Positions 35,208-44,510 of a DNA stretch of 64,000 nt are shown here, piece by piece. Source of the stretch: Bordetella sp. 02P26C-1 (GTDB lineage Bacteria > Pseudomonadota > Gammaproteobacteria > Burkholderiales > Burkholderiaceae_B); the NCBI RefSeq assembly GCF_009763255.1, contig NZ_WSJB01000016.1, forward strand, positions 1 through 64,000, written 5' to 3'. The notes beneath the pieces were generated by a model. It ran no database searches and was not told where the DNA came from. It worked only from the letters and a program-made list of their open reading frames with translations. Position numbers and translations under genes: made by a program. Numbering within the stretch: position 1 is the stretch's first letter; every line of letters begins with the position of its first letter.

Positions 35208-36167
35208 TCAGATGTTGACGTTGCCGTCTGTCGATGTATCGCGCGAGGAGGAAGCTGCGCTCCCGCGCTGTTTGCCATAAGCTTCTAGCAAGTCTTCGCA
35301 AAACGCCTGGACAATCGGGTTGTCGCGCTGTCTGGGTCGCGATGCCAGCTGATGCGGCACGTCGAAGCCAAACGCCGTTTCGTTAAGCACGCGGATCAGT
35401 CCCCGCTGCTCGAACGCGTGGGCATGGTGCTTGGGCAAGTAACCGATGTGCCTGCCCGAGAGGATCAGTACGGTCGCCGCATCGACGTTGTCGGCGGTCG
35501 CCGTCACCTGGCGTTCGCTAATGCTGGCGATTTCTTCTGGTACAGGATAAGTGCGCCACACCCAATGATGTGCGCGTAGATGCTCGATCTGGACCTGCCC
35601 GCGGTGATGAAAAAGCGGGTGGCCGCGGCCACAGCAAATGACCTGACGCTCGTCGAACAGCTTGCTGTACGCGATTCCGTCTGCGCGATGGGAAAAATAG
35701 CCGATGGCCAAATCCAGCTGTTGGTTCAAAATCTGCGTTTCTAGTTCCGTCGAGGTTGCCACCCGCATATGAAACCGCACCGCTTCATCACGCTGCCGAA
35801 ACGTTGCGATTGCCTTGGCCAGACGCGCGTTTTCGTCAAGCGATGCATGGCCGATCATACCAATGGAGAGCGTGCCCACGAGCTTGCGGTCAATGTGCTG
35901 AACTTGCGCGACGAACTGCGCGGTCTGCGCTAGGAGCGCGCGCGCGAGCACGACGAAGCGTTCGCCCTTGGGTGTCAAGCGAAAACCACCGCGACCGCGT
36001 TCGCATAACGCGAAACCTATGCGGGTCTCTAGTACGGACAATTGCGAGCTGATGGTGGACTGGCGTGCGCCGACTGTAGCCTCGGCCGCAGTCACACCGC
36101 GCGCATCGACGACGGCGAGGAACACGCGCACCAGGCGCAAATCGAGATCGGACAGACTGGTCAGCAT
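35208..36167 (-). CDS. LysR family transcriptional regulator
   Basis: 319 aa. Winged HTH (LDLRLVRVFLAVVDARG, then RQSTISSQLSVLETRIG) and LysR substrate-binding domain (~95-300). ATG 36167 places the HTH at the usual position; a TTG three codons upstream is possible. Between the permease and the FAD oxidase genes and on the same strand, so it probably regulates the amine-catabolic cluster. Confidence 0.9.
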   Translation of the reverse strand: MLTSLSDLDLRLVRVFLAVVDARGVTAAEATVGARQSTISSQLSVLETRIGFALCERGRGGFRLTPKGERFVVLARALLAQTAQFVAQVQHIDRKLVGTLSIGMIGHASLDENARLAKAIATFRQRDEAVRFHMRVATSTELETQILNQQLDLAIGYFSHRADGIAYSKLFDERQVICCGRGHPLFHHRGQVQIEHLRAHHWVWRTYPVPEEIASISERQVTATADNVDAATVLILSGRHIGYLPKHHAHAFEQRGLIRVLNETAFGFDVPHQLASRPRQRDNPIVQAFCEDLLEAYGKQRGSAASSSRDTSTDGNVNI

Positions 36168-36219
36168 GTTGAGCAATGCGCCGCTTGCGTCCTGGCAGCG
36201 GCTATAAAACGATCGGACC

Positions 36220-37701
36220 TCACATCGGGAAACCTAATGCTTTGATGGCCTTGATCCATGCGCGCTTCCAGCCGCCTTGCTGATCCGCGCCGTCTAGCGC
36301 GTGGAAAGTGACCTTTGCCGCCAGCCAGCGCAGGGGCTCGGGGGGGATATAGGTGGGACCCAGCCGGGATATGTCCAAGTCGCGCTCAGGGGCGTCGCGG
36401 TCGAACAATAGATTCAGGCCCATCGAGGCGCCAAACCGGCTCGCCGCGACGCCGAAACCGGTATAGCCAGCCACGAATACTGCCTTGCCACCGAGGTAGC
36501 GTTTGGCGAAGACCGAGCCACGTGAGCAATAATCGATAGGGCCGCCCCAGGCATGCGAGAAACGGACATCGGAGAGCTGAGGGAACGTCTTGTAGAACGC
36601 CTGTGCGAGCCGGTAGTAGGTTTCCCGCCGGGCGTCTTGCCGAGGATTGTTGTCGCCGTCGAAGTGATAGCTCACTAGTCCGCCAAAGATGATGTTGTTG
36701 CTCTTGGTCAGACGGAAATAATTCAGCTGCGTACGCGTGTCGTAGATGCCTTGCCGGTTCTTCCAGCCGAGGCGAGATAGTTGCTCGTCGGTGAGCGGCT
36801 CGGTCGCCAGCACATGGTCGCGCACTTGCACGACGCGCCTGTTGATATCGGAAATGCCCACCTTCGCGGTGCCGCTACCCAGTAGTATTCGGGGCGCTGT
36901 TATCGTGCCGGAAGGCGTCTTGACGCGAACGCGCTGCCCCTCGTCGACAAAGGAGACGAGCGGGGTGTGCTCATAGATGCTTACTCCCAGAAAGAGTGCA
37001 GCGCGCTTTAAGCCCCATGCGAGCTTGGCCGGGTGCACGATGCCGCTGCGATTGTGTGACCAAAGCGCGCCCGCAAAGAGCGGAGAATTCAACTGCTCTC
37101 GCGTCGCGCGTTCATCCAGCAACTCGACGTTGTGCCCGTATTGGGTGTGCAACTCGTAATCGGCCCGCAGATGCGCGAGATGTTCGGGGTCTACCGCGAC
37201 AGTCATTTCGCCGTTCCACTCCACATCGGCATCGATACCGTAGCGCTTTAGCGTTTTCTCGAAACCATCCAGATTGCGCTGACCGAATTCCTCGAGCTTT
37301 GCGATGTCCTTGGGAAATACACGGACGGCATTGGGCAAGCCGTGCATGACCGAGGTCGAAACAATGCCACCGGCCCGCCCCGAAGCACCGTGCGCAACGC
37401 GGTCGGCTTCGATGATGACCACATTGAGCTGCGGCATCTGCTCTTTAGCCTGTACCGCCGCCCACAGCCCGGTAAAGCCGCCGCCTACGATCAGAAGGTC
37501 GGCAGTGATTTCTCCTGTGAGTTTCGGTTGGGCAGGGGGCTGCTCTGGATTGTCTAGCCAGTAGGGAGACAGCTTGGTGCGAGCTAGGGCTTCTCGCACG
37601 CTCAACGTGGGGCGCTTGGCGCGGAATACGGGCGGCGCATTGTGCGTTGAGCCTGCTGGCGTGTCCGGCTCAGCGCGTACCGTTTGGCGAGATAGTGTCA
37701 T
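36220..37701 (-). CDS. FAD-dependent oxidoreductase (DAO family, amine oxidase/PuuB-like)
   Basis: 493 aa. FAD-binding dinucleotide motif DLLIVGGGFTGLWAAVQAKE at ~70, acidic end of strand 2 in VVIIEADRVAHGASGRAGG, and the DAO C-terminal GYTGFGVAASRFGA. ~60 residues precede the FAD domain. Members oxidise amino groups (gamma-glutamylputrescine, sarcosine, D-amino acids) with O2. With a guanidinobutyrase and an aminoaldehyde-type dehydrogenase nearby, an amine or guanidine-amine substrate is likely. Its gene is ~90 bp from the cupin gene upstream. Confidence 0.87.
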   Translation of the reverse strand: MTLSRQTVRAEPDTPAGSTHNAPPVFRAKRPTLSVREALARTKLSPYWLDNPEQPPAQPKLTGEITADLLIVGGGFTGLWAAVQAKEQMPQLNVVIIEADRVAHGASGRAGGIVSTSVMHGLPNAVRVFPKDIAKLEEFGQRNLDGFEKTLKRYGIDADVEWNGEMTVAVDPEHLAHLRADYELHTQYGHNVELLDERATREQLNSPLFAGALWSHNRSGIVHPAKLAWGLKRAALFLGVSIYEHTPLVSFVDEGQRVRVKTPSGTITAPRILLGSGTAKVGISDINRRVVQVRDHVLATEPLTDEQLSRLGWKNRQGIYDTRTQLNYFRLTKSNNIIFGGLVSYHFDGDNNPRQDARRETYYRLAQAFYKTFPQLSDVRFSHAWGGPIDYCSRGSVFAKRYLGGKAVFVAGYTGFGVAASRFGASMGLNLLFDRDAPERDLDISRLGPTYIPPEPLRWLAAKVTFHALDGADQQGGWKRAWIKAIKALGFPM

Positions 37702-37788
37702 AGCGGATCGAGGCGTTAAACGAGAAGGGTGAAGTCGTCGTGCGGGGTTGGGATGTATGGCAGTAATAGATGCGGTAGCGCTTCAACC

Positions 37789-38130
37789 TCAAGGCATGAG
37801 CAGCACGTAGAGCTTTTTGGCGTCGGAGATCGTTTCCCAGCGTCCCGCAAAGCCCCGCGGCAGCAGGTAGCCCTGGCCTGCGGAAAATTCGATACGTCCG
37901 CCCTCGGTGTCGGTCAATGCGATCTTTCCTTCAACCAGCCATACGGCTTCATCCGCGCTCGTCTCGGGAAAGTCGAGCATGCCGACCTTGCCTTCCCACC
38001 AACCCACCACGTAGGACTTATTGGTACCCTGTGTAATACACCAATCGCCTTCTTCCATGCCGTAGTTCAGTCTGGTGAAATCGCCCATGCCGGGGCCCAG
38101 TACCTTGATGTCGTGGACGGTCTTGCTCAT
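37789..38130 (-). CDS. Cupin (DUF861/EutQ-like) domain protein
   Basis: 113-aa single-domain cupin: GVEGKI-type turn is present as WLVEGKIALTDTEGG and LPRGFAGRWET closes the barrel, the pattern of the cupin_3/DUF861 family often linked to amine oxidases and aminotransferases. ATG 38130 with AAGGAA upstream. First gene of the minus-strand catabolic group, divergent from the LuxR-type regulator. Catalytic role uncertain. Confidence 0.8.
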   Translation of the reverse strand: MSKTVHDIKVLGPGMGDFTRLNYGMEEGDWCITQGTNKSYVVGWWEGKVGMLDFPETSADEAVWLVEGKIALTDTEGGRIEFSAGQGYLLPRGFAGRWETISDAKKLYVLLMP

Positions 38131-38343
38131 GAATCGCACTTCCTTTGTGTCGCTCGCTGCTGAGGGCGAGCCACGTTAAATTCATTGTTGTGGATCAAGC
38201 ATAGTGCCAGCCCCCGTGCGGGAATGTGCCCTCCCTCAAGGGGGGCAAAGGGCAATTGGGGGATGGCGTCCGTGCCGTCGCCACGCGGTCATTGGTTGCG
38301 TCGTGGCTCTGCTATGATGAATCGCACTTCTGAAAGGCCTGGC

Positions 38344-39168
38344 ATGCTGATATCTATCCCGCAGCAGGAGTCGCCGAGTTTCCCGCTGTCTTTCGAAAAG
38401 CTCGGCAAGGTCATCGATAGCGTGGGTACACAAAACTTTGTGTCCTGCCTGACCGCGCTGCTACACGATATCGTGCCCTTGAATGCGGTGCATATCGAAC
38501 GATCCTGCGTAGACGCGAACCAGCCGACAGGCTTTCGCTGCGAGTGGGTTGGCAGCGGCGGCGTCGATATGGACTTGAGTTCGATTTCAAAAGCGATGAC
38601 GCTTTACTACGATCGCTTTTACGCCATCGATCCGCTGTTCTCGGGTATCCGCGGCCAGCTCGGCACCGTATTGGTCGTGAGGGATATCGGGGCGATTCCC
38701 GCCGGGGAATTCCGCAAACTGCTGTTCGATGACGCGCATATCGCGCATGAGTGCGTGTTGGCGCATGGTACCCGCTACGTGCAGCATTCGATCGCAATCG
38801 AGCGTGCGTTGAACACGCCGGCGTTTACGCTGACCGAGCTCGGCCGGTTTCGCAAAGTGGGAGAGTTCTTGTTTCCTTTGCTGGCATTGCATGTCTCGAC
38901 CAGCGCCGCCAGACGCGTCGCCCAAACCGACGTCAGTGTGCATCCGCTTGCGCAATTCAATGCCCGTATCCAGGATGAGGAAATAGGATTGTCTCGCCGA
39001 GAGTACGAGACCTGTGTGCATCTCATCAGTGGCAAGACAGTGCCCGAGTCCGCGGCCATACTCGGCGTGCGACCGTCGACGGCGGAATCCTATATGAAGC
39101 GGGCGTTCGCCAAGCTCGGCGTGCGGACCAAGCGCGAGCTCATCATGTGGGGAGCCGCGCGCGATTAG
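38344..39168 (+). CDS. LuxR-family HTH regulator
   Basis: 274 aa. C-terminal LuxR-type HTH (LSRREYETCVHLISGKTV, then VRPSTAESYMKRAFAKLGV). The N-terminal ~190 residues show no receiver or clear autoinducer-binding motif (WYDPLF-like stretch YYDRFYAIDPLF is present). ATG 38344 with AAGG at correct spacing is preferred to upstream ATGs at 38314/38317. It lies between the divergent cupin operon and guanidinobutyrase operon, and likely controls both. Confidence 0.85.
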   Translation: MLISIPQQESPSFPLSFEKLGKVIDSVGTQNFVSCLTALLHDIVPLNAVHIERSCVDANQPTGFRCEWVGSGGVDMDLSSISKAMTLYYDRFYAIDPLFSGIRGQLGTVLVVRDIGAIPAGEFRKLLFDDAHIAHECVLAHGTRYVQHSIAIERALNTPAFTLTELGRFRKVGEFLFPLLALHVSTSAARRVAQTDVSVHPLAQFNARIQDEEIGLSRREYETCVHLISGKTVPESAAILGVRPSTAESYMKRAFAKLGVRTKRELIMWGAARD

Positions 39169-39313
39169 TCCGGCCACGGACGATGTATGGTGGCATTCAC
39201 ATCGATCCTCATCAATGTAAACATCCTAACCTTGCGATCCAGGCAGCTCCCCAGACGCATACGATGTGCCCCAAACACTATGCAATAGTGCAACATGATC
39301 GGAGGCTATTCCT

Positions 39314-40264
39314 ATGCACCACCCGTTTAACCGTCCGCTAGGCGGCGACGACATGCCGCGCTTTGGCGGCATTGCCACCATGATGCGCCTTCCTCTAGTC
39401 CATAGCGCAGAGGGCTTGGATGCCTGCTTTGTGGGCGTGCCATTGGACCTGGGGACGTCGAATCGGTCTGGTACACGCTTTGGACCGCGCCAGATTCGTA
39501 CCGAGTCCGTATTGCTACGTCCTTACAATATGGCCACCCGGGCGGCGCCATTCGATTCGCTACAAGTGGCCGACATTGGCGACGTTGCGATCAATCCGTA
39601 CGACTTGAAAGACTCTATCCGTCTGATCGAGCAAGCGTACGACGACATCGTCGCCCATGGATGCCGCCCGATCACGCTGGGTGGCGACCATACGATCGCC
39701 TGGCCCATTCTGCGTGCCTTGCACAAGCGCTATGGCAAAGTGGCGGTCGTTCACGTCGATGCGCACGCCGATGTCAATGACACGATGTCGGGCGAAAAGA
39801 TCGCACATGGCACGCCGTTTCGCCGCGCCGTCGAGGACGGCTTGCTCGATTGCGCCAAAGTCACCCAGATCGGTCTGCGCGGCACGGGCTACCATGCCGA
39901 GGACTTCGATTGGTGCAGACAGCAAGGTTTTACGGTCGTGCAGGCCGAATCATGCTGGAACCGTTCGCTCGTAGCGCTGATGGACGCGGTGCGGATGCGT
40001 GTCGGTGACACCCCGGTGTACCTGAGTTTTGACATCGACGGCCTGGATCCCGCGTTCGCGCCCGGTACCGGCACACCCGAGATTGGCGGGCTGACCGTTC
40101 ATCAAGCGCTGCAGATCATCCGTGGCATGAAAGGTCTGAACATTGTTGGCGCCGATATGGTCGAAGTCTCTCCGCCATACGATCAGGCTGGCACCACCGC
40201 GCTGGTGGCCGCGAATCTTGCGTTCGAGATGCTGTGCGTGATGCCGGGCGTTCATTACCGCTAA
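39314..40264 (+). CDS. gbuA: Guanidinobutyrase/agmatinase-family ureohydrolase
   Basis: 316-aa Mn-dependent ureohydrolase. Metal ligands are seen in LGGDHTIAWP (His), VHVDAHADVND (Asp, His, Asp) and SFDIDGLDPAFAPG (two Asp). The N-terminal MPRFGGIATMMRLP and RSGTRFGPRQIR closely match guanidinobutyrase GbuA of Pseudomonas as I know it, favouring 4-guanidinobutyrate to GABA plus urea over agmatinase activity. GGAGG precedes the ATG. 13 bp ahead of the aldehyde dehydrogenase. Confidence 0.87.
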   Translation: MHHPFNRPLGGDDMPRFGGIATMMRLPLVHSAEGLDACFVGVPLDLGTSNRSGTRFGPRQIRTESVLLRPYNMATRAAPFDSLQVADIGDVAINPYDLKDSIRLIEQAYDDIVAHGCRPITLGGDHTIAWPILRALHKRYGKVAVVHVDAHADVNDTMSGEKIAHGTPFRRAVEDGLLDCAKVTQIGLRGTGYHAEDFDWCRQQGFTVVQAESCWNRSLVALMDAVRMRVGDTPVYLSFDIDGLDPAFAPGTGTPEIGGLTVHQALQIIRGMKGLNIVGADMVEVSPPYDQAGTTALVAANLAFEMLCVMPGVHYR

Positions 40265-40277
40265 TCCGAGACAATTC

Positions 40278-41759
40278 ATGACGACGATATTCGAACCGCG
40301 TGCTGATGACGGCGCCTTTGTCCTGCCGGGCGCCACGATCGCCGGGGTCGCCCAACGCGCCGTCGATGTGCGCGACACTACTCCTATCTACAACGCGGCG
40401 ACGGGTGTAGTGATAGGCTGGCAGGAGCACGCGAATGTCGCGCAAATCGATGACGCGGTGCGCGCCGCGCGAACCGCGTTGCCGAGATGGCGGGCCACGA
40501 CGCCGGCATCGCGTGGCCAGATTCTAAAAAGGATTGCTGAACTGATCGAGCACAGTCGCGATCGGCTGGTCGGTGCCCAAATGCGTGTGAGCGGCAAGCC
40601 GCCGCTGGAGGCCGAGCAGGACGTCAGCGATGCGGTTGCCACATTCGACTACTACGCGGCGCTATGCGATGACGTCGGGCTCTTCGCGCCACAGACGGTC
40701 AGCTTGCCCGATAAGACGGTGGCGGGTCAGCGATACTATGATGCTGTGGGCGTGGCCGCGCTCATCGTTCCGTGGAATTTTCCCATGGTGACCACGGCAT
40801 GGAAGATGGCGCCGGCCTTGGCGGCGGGTTGCACCGTGGTGCTCAAGCCTTCTGAGCTGACGTCGCCGGTGGAGCACATGCTGGTGGGCCTGCTCGCCGA
40901 GGCCGGCGTGCCCGACGGCGTGGTCAATATGGTCAACGGCGGTGCGGCGGTGGGAACACAGCTAGTCGAGCATCCCTTGGTCGATAAGGTCTCTTTCACG
41001 GGGAGCACGGAAGTCGGCAAGCGCGTGATGCGCGCAGCGGCCAACGACATGAAGCGCACGACGTTGGAGCTGGGAGGTAAATCCGCGCTCATTGTGCGCG
41101 CCGATGCCGATCTCGACAGCGCGGTGTCGCTAGCGGTCAGTGGGGCGTTTGGCAATGCCGGGCAGATGTGTTCGGCGACGGCACGCATTCTGGTGCAGGA
41201 CCAGGTGTACAACGAATTCTTGGCCAAATTGGAGGCTGCGGTGGGCGCGCTGATGGTGGCGCCGCCCATGCGTGCGGGAGTGTCGATGGGGCCGTTGGTG
41301 TCCGCGTCTCACTTGGTGCGAGTACGGGCCATGTTGGATGCCGGGATCAGCGACGGCGCGGCGGTGGCGTTTTCCGGTCGATTAGATGAAAGCTGCGGCA
41401 AGGGTTTTTTCCTGCCTCCGATGGTAGTGACCGACCCCGATGTCGACAACGTACTCTGGACGGACGAAGTGTTTGGCCCGGTTGCCTGCGTCAAGTCCTT
41501 TCACACTGACGACGAAGCCATCCAAATCGCCAACAGTACGCGCTATGGCCTGGTGGCAACCGTACTGACGGCGGATGCCTCGGCGGCCAAGCGCTATCAA
41601 TATTCGCTGCGCGCGGGGTTGGTGTGGATCAATACGCCCCAGCTCATCTTTCCGCAACTGTGTTGGGGAGGCCTCGGGCTGAGCGGCATCGGCCGGGAAC
41701 TGGGCGTAGAGGGGCTGCGCAGCTACCAGGAACTGCGGCACACGCTAAGCGCTATTTGA
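40278..41759 (+). CDS. Aldehyde dehydrogenase (aminoaldehyde/betaine-aldehyde type)
   Basis: 493-aa NAD(P)-dependent aldehyde dehydrogenase. Catalytic Glu in TLELGGKSA, catalytic Cys in GNAGQMCSATARI, coenzyme motifs PWNFPMVTTAWK and FTGSTEVGKRV, and the terminal WGGLGLSGIGRELG. Resembles gamma-aminobutyraldehyde and guanidinobutyraldehyde dehydrogenases, which would produce guanidinobutyrate or GABA, fitting the ureohydrolase just upstream and the FAD amine oxidase nearby. Confidence 0.9.
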   Translation: MTTIFEPRADDGAFVLPGATIAGVAQRAVDVRDTTPIYNAATGVVIGWQEHANVAQIDDAVRAARTALPRWRATTPASRGQILKRIAELIEHSRDRLVGAQMRVSGKPPLEAEQDVSDAVATFDYYAALCDDVGLFAPQTVSLPDKTVAGQRYYDAVGVAALIVPWNFPMVTTAWKMAPALAAGCTVVLKPSELTSPVEHMLVGLLAEAGVPDGVVNMVNGGAAVGTQLVEHPLVDKVSFTGSTEVGKRVMRAAANDMKRTTLELGGKSALIVRADADLDSAVSLAVSGAFGNAGQMCSATARILVQDQVYNEFLAKLEAAVGALMVAPPMRAGVSMGPLVSASHLVRVRAMLDAGISDGAAVAFSGRLDESCGKGFFLPPMVVTDPDVDNVLWTDEVFGPVACVKSFHTDDEAIQIANSTRYGLVATVLTADASAAKRYQYSLRAGLVWINTPQLIFPQLCWGGLGLSGIGRELGVEGLRSYQELRHTLSAI

Positions 41760-41826
41760 TGTATTTGAAGTGCGGGGCGAGATATCGCCTCGTTGGCCTA
41801 TGTCGGCCAGACAAGGCAGAGAGAGA

Positions 41827-41902
41827 TGGCTCCCCGAGCTGGGTTCGAACCAGCGACCTGCGGATTAACAGTCCGTCGCTCTACCGACTGAGCTATCGGG
41901 GA
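41827..41902 (-). tRNA. tRNA-Asn (GTT anticodon)
   Basis: 76 nt including a genome-encoded CCA. On the minus strand it starts TCCCCGATAGCTCAGT, has anticodon loop CTGTTAA (anticodon GTT) and TPsiC arm GGTTCGAACC, and ends TCGGGGAGCCA. Acceptor stem of 7 perfect pairs. Between the aldehyde dehydrogenase and gspC; no integrase or attachment duplicate is seen beside it. Confidence 0.97.
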
Positions 41903-41995
41903 TCATAGGTGCCTGATTCGTTTTTCAGCGTGGCGCCAAAAAACGAAGCGCAGATTCTACAAAAAAAATCGAAGTCGTGCTGGCAAAAACCGAAA

Positions 41996-42454
41996 TTATT
42001 TTGGCAGCACGATAAAACCATTGTTGCCGGCTGGCGGTTTGGCAGGGGGTAGCAGGGTTTCTTGCGCGCCGTCTTGATCCACGGTTACCCCAGTCGGCGA
42101 TATGGCGACCAGCGTCACGCCCGGGGCCAAGGTATCGTTGACGCGATATGCACGGGGCGGCTGACCGTTGACGGAAAGTACCGCTGCGCCGTGCTTTCCA
42201 TTGCCGCTGGCGATCAGGCCAGACACGGTGATACGCACCCTCAACGCTTCGCCGCCGAACCAGCGCGCCACGGCGGTCGTGTCCGCGATCTCATCCGGTG
42301 TCGTTTGCAACACCTGCGGCGCGAGCCGGGGGGCGGGTGCCCATAGCAACGAGCCCCAGACACCGACACCGATTGCGCATAGCGCCATACCCGCAAGGCG
42401 GGCCCACGCCCATCCCATTGCCGTGCTCAGACCGAAAGGCCGCAATCGGCTCAT
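41996..42454 (-). CDS. gspC: Type II secretion system protein C
   Basis: Inner-membrane T2SS subunit linking the inner assembly to the secretin. One N-terminal helix (ARLAGMALCAIGVGVWGSLLW) then a periplasmic HR domain (RITVSGLIASGNGKHGAAVLS and VNGQPPRAYRVND). At ~152 aa it lacks the C-terminal PDZ or coiled-coil found in longer GspC. ATG 42454 is used; a TTG at 42478 is possible. Divergent from gspG with ~150 bp between, a probable two-way promoter region. Confidence 0.85.
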   Translation of the reverse strand: MSRLRPFGLSTAMGWAWARLAGMALCAIGVGVWGSLLWAPAPRLAPQVLQTTPDEIADTTAVARWFGGEALRVRITVSGLIASGNGKHGAAVLSVNGQPPRAYRVNDTLAPGVTLVAISPTGVTVDQDGAQETLLPPAKPPAGNNGFIVLPK

Positions 42455-42606
42455 AACGTTGGAACTAGTTGCACTCAATTTTCACTTATCCAGATAGGAA
42501 TGTGTCGGTAGAGGGGTGCATCAGTCTTATATACTTCCTAACCGATCGATACATACAGTCATTCTAGGCCATCGTACCGGAACTTCAACGCAACCAGGCG
42601 TATTCG

Positions 42607-43035
42607 ATGCAACACCGTCAACATCCTAAGCAGTGCCGGGCACGGAGACGCGAGACGGGGTTCTCGCTCATCGAAGTCATGATCGTGGTCGTGATCATGG
42701 GGGTGCTGGCCACGTTGATTGTGCCGAGCCTGATTGACCGTCCGGACCAGGCGCGGGTCGTGGCGGCGCGCCATGATGTGTCGGCCATCATGCAGGCGCT
42801 CAAGCTTTACCGCCTGGATCACGGCCGCTACCCCACGGCCGAGGAGGGACTGGCCGTGCTGGCGCGGCAGGGCGGGCAGGGGCGTGTGTACATGGATCGC
42901 TTGCCTCTCGATCCCTTCGGTCACCCTTATCAGTATCTAAACCCTGGCGTCTACGGCGAAGTAGACGTGTTTTCCCTGGGCGCCGATGGCAAGCCCGGGG
43001 GCGAGGGCATCAATGCCGATATCGGCAGCTGGTAG
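42607..43035 (+). CDS. gspG: T2SS major pseudopilin GspG
   Basis: 142 aa. Type IV-pilin-like prepilin site: ...ET-GFSLIEVMIVVVIMGVLAT with the conserved Glu+5, then the GspG signature PLDPFGHPYQYLNPG and GADGKPGGEG with calcium-binding Asp. Cleaved by a prepilin peptidase not encoded here. First of the 11-gene plus-strand T2SS operon. Confidence 0.93.
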   Translation: MQHRQHPKQCRARRRETGFSLIEVMIVVVIMGVLATLIVPSLIDRPDQARVVAARHDVSAIMQALKLYRLDHGRYPTAEEGLAVLARQGGQGRVYMDRLPLDPFGHPYQYLNPGVYGEVDVFSLGADGKPGGEGINADIGSW

Positions 43036-43537
43036 GCGCTCGTGGCGTGCCGTTCAGCACGGGTTCTCGCTGTTAGAGATGCTGGTCACGGTCGCGGTCA
43101 TCGCCATCGCGACGACCATGGTCGGCGTGAATGTCTGGCCGGACAGCGATTTGCGCGCGTTGCGGCAGGATGGCCAGCGGCTGGCGCAGCTGTTCGCGGC
43201 GGCACACGCCGAAGCCCGTCGGGACGGGGCCGAGATTCTCTGGAAGGTCGATGGGCAAGGTTACGCTTTCCTTGTCAAACCGCGACAGCGCGTTTTGCCG
43301 GCGGCCTTGCAGCGTTCCGAACCCGTAGCTGCCACGCGCCCATTTGCCGATCCGAGTCCGTTGCGGCCGCGCACATGGTCCTCGCCGAATGCGGTCACGG
43401 TCGACGTAGAGCCAGCGGGCGCCATCTCATTCAACGCAGAGTGGACGTCGGGTCCGCAGGCTGTCGAGCTCTATGACGGCGCGCACCGGGTCCGTATTGA
43501 GCGCGCTGGTCCGGGCCAGTATCGGGTGCAGTCGTGA
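43013..43537 (+). CDS. gspH: T2SS minor pseudopilin GspH
   Basis: ~174 aa. Prepilin motif HGFSLLEMLVTVAVIAI after a short basic leader, then GspH-like body (LRQDGQRLAQLFAAAHAEAR). ATG 43013 overlaps the end of gspG by 23 bp; ATG 42986 is an alternative. The stop overlaps the GTG of gspI. Confidence 0.88.
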   Translation: MPISAAGRRSWRAVQHGFSLLEMLVTVAVIAIATTMVGVNVWPDSDLRALRQDGQRLAQLFAAAHAEARRDGAEILWKVDGQGYAFLVKPRQRVLPAALQRSEPVAATRPFADPSPLRPRTWSSPNAVTVDVEPAGAISFNAEWTSGPQAVELYDGAHRVRIERAGPGQYRVQS

Positions 43538-43905
43538 GACCACGCGCGCGGCAACAAGGGTTCAGCCTGTTGGAAGTGTTGATCGCGCTCACCATCGTCA
43601 GCGTCGCCCTGGCTGCCGCCGTCAGGGCAGTGGGAGTCGCATCCAACAATGCGCGGGGAATTCAGCAAAGCAGCCTGGGTATCCAGGCGGCCGAAAACGT
43701 CTTGAACGAGCTGCGCCTGGCGCGTGCTTTCCCCACTGCGGGGCGCGCAACGCAGCCATGTCCGCAGGGTCCGTTGAATCTGGTCTGCGAGCAGGAATAC
43801 CAGAACACCGGCAACAGCCGACTCAGGCTAGTGACGGTCCGTGCACGGTTGCCCGAAGGGCCCGTGGTCGCCGAAGTGCATGGCTTGCTGTCGGGGCTGC
43901 CATGA
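43534..43905 (+). CDS. gspI: T2SS minor pseudopilin GspI
   Basis: 123 aa, GTG start overlapping gspH by 4 bp. Prepilin motif QQGFSLLEVLIALTIVSVAL and the GspI-type AAENVLNELRLAR stretch. With J and K it forms the pseudopilus tip. Confidence 0.9.
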   Translation: MRPRARQQGFSLLEVLIALTIVSVALAAAVRAVGVASNNARGIQQSSLGIQAAENVLNELRLARAFPTAGRATQPCPQGPLNLVCEQEYQNTGNSRLRLVTVRARLPEGPVVAEVHGLLSGLP

Positions 43906-44510
43906 GGAAACCGCACGCGCGTCAGGAGGGTTTTACGCTCATCGAAGTCATGGTCGCGTTAGCGCTGATGGCTCTACTCAGTGTCATCTCGTGGCGTGCT
44001 TTGGATTCGGTCGAGCGGGCCAACGCCCATCTGGTGGCCAACGCCGATGATGCCTTGGCCTTGGTGCGCATGATGGAGCAACTCGAAACCGATATCGCGC
44101 TGCACGCCGGACCTGCCATTTTGTCCTCGCATCCCGTTTGGAACCCGGCAGCCAAGAATGGCGCGCTGTTGCCATCGGGGATTCACTGGGGCGATTCGCA
44201 ACTGGCTATCGTGCGATCCGCCCAGGACGGTCAGTGGCAGAGCGTGGTGTGGAAAGCGACCGACGGCTCGCTACAACGGTGGTCGGGTGTGGCTGCACGT
44301 ACATTGCCGCTGCCGGCGGCTTCAAGCCGTGAATCTATGCTGGCCAGCGTGCATGATTTCTCCGCTCGCATGTGGATCCCAGGACAAGGTTGGACCGCCC
44401 CGGATCGCGCCTCGATCGCGGATCGGTCGGCCAGCGGATTAGAAATCACCATCGGACGCGAAGTGAACGGCAAGACCGAGCGCTATCGCAAAGTGATGGT
44501 CTTGCCATGA
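43902..44510 (+). CDS. gspJ: T2SS minor pseudopilin GspJ
   Basis: 202 aa. Prepilin motif QEGFTLIEVMVALALMALL followed by GspJ-like SWRALDSVERAN and LVRMMEQLETDIA. ATG 43902 overlaps the gspI stop by 4 bp; the open frame extends much further upstream but only as a shadow of gspH/I. Confidence 0.9.
   Translation: MRKPHARQEGFTLIEVMVALALMALLSVISWRALDSVERANAHLVANADDALALVRMMEQLETDIALHAGPAILSSHPVWNPAAKNGALLPSGIHWGDSQLAIVRSAQDGQWQSVVWKATDGSLQRWSGVAARTLPLPAASSRESMLASVHDFSARMWIPGQGWTAPDRASIADRSASGLEITIGREVNGKTERYRKVMVLP

Noticed and set aside
41827-41902. tRNA-Asn considered as an integration site for a genomic island
   Set aside because: No integrase, no duplicated tRNA 3' end and housekeeping-like T2SS genes on one side.
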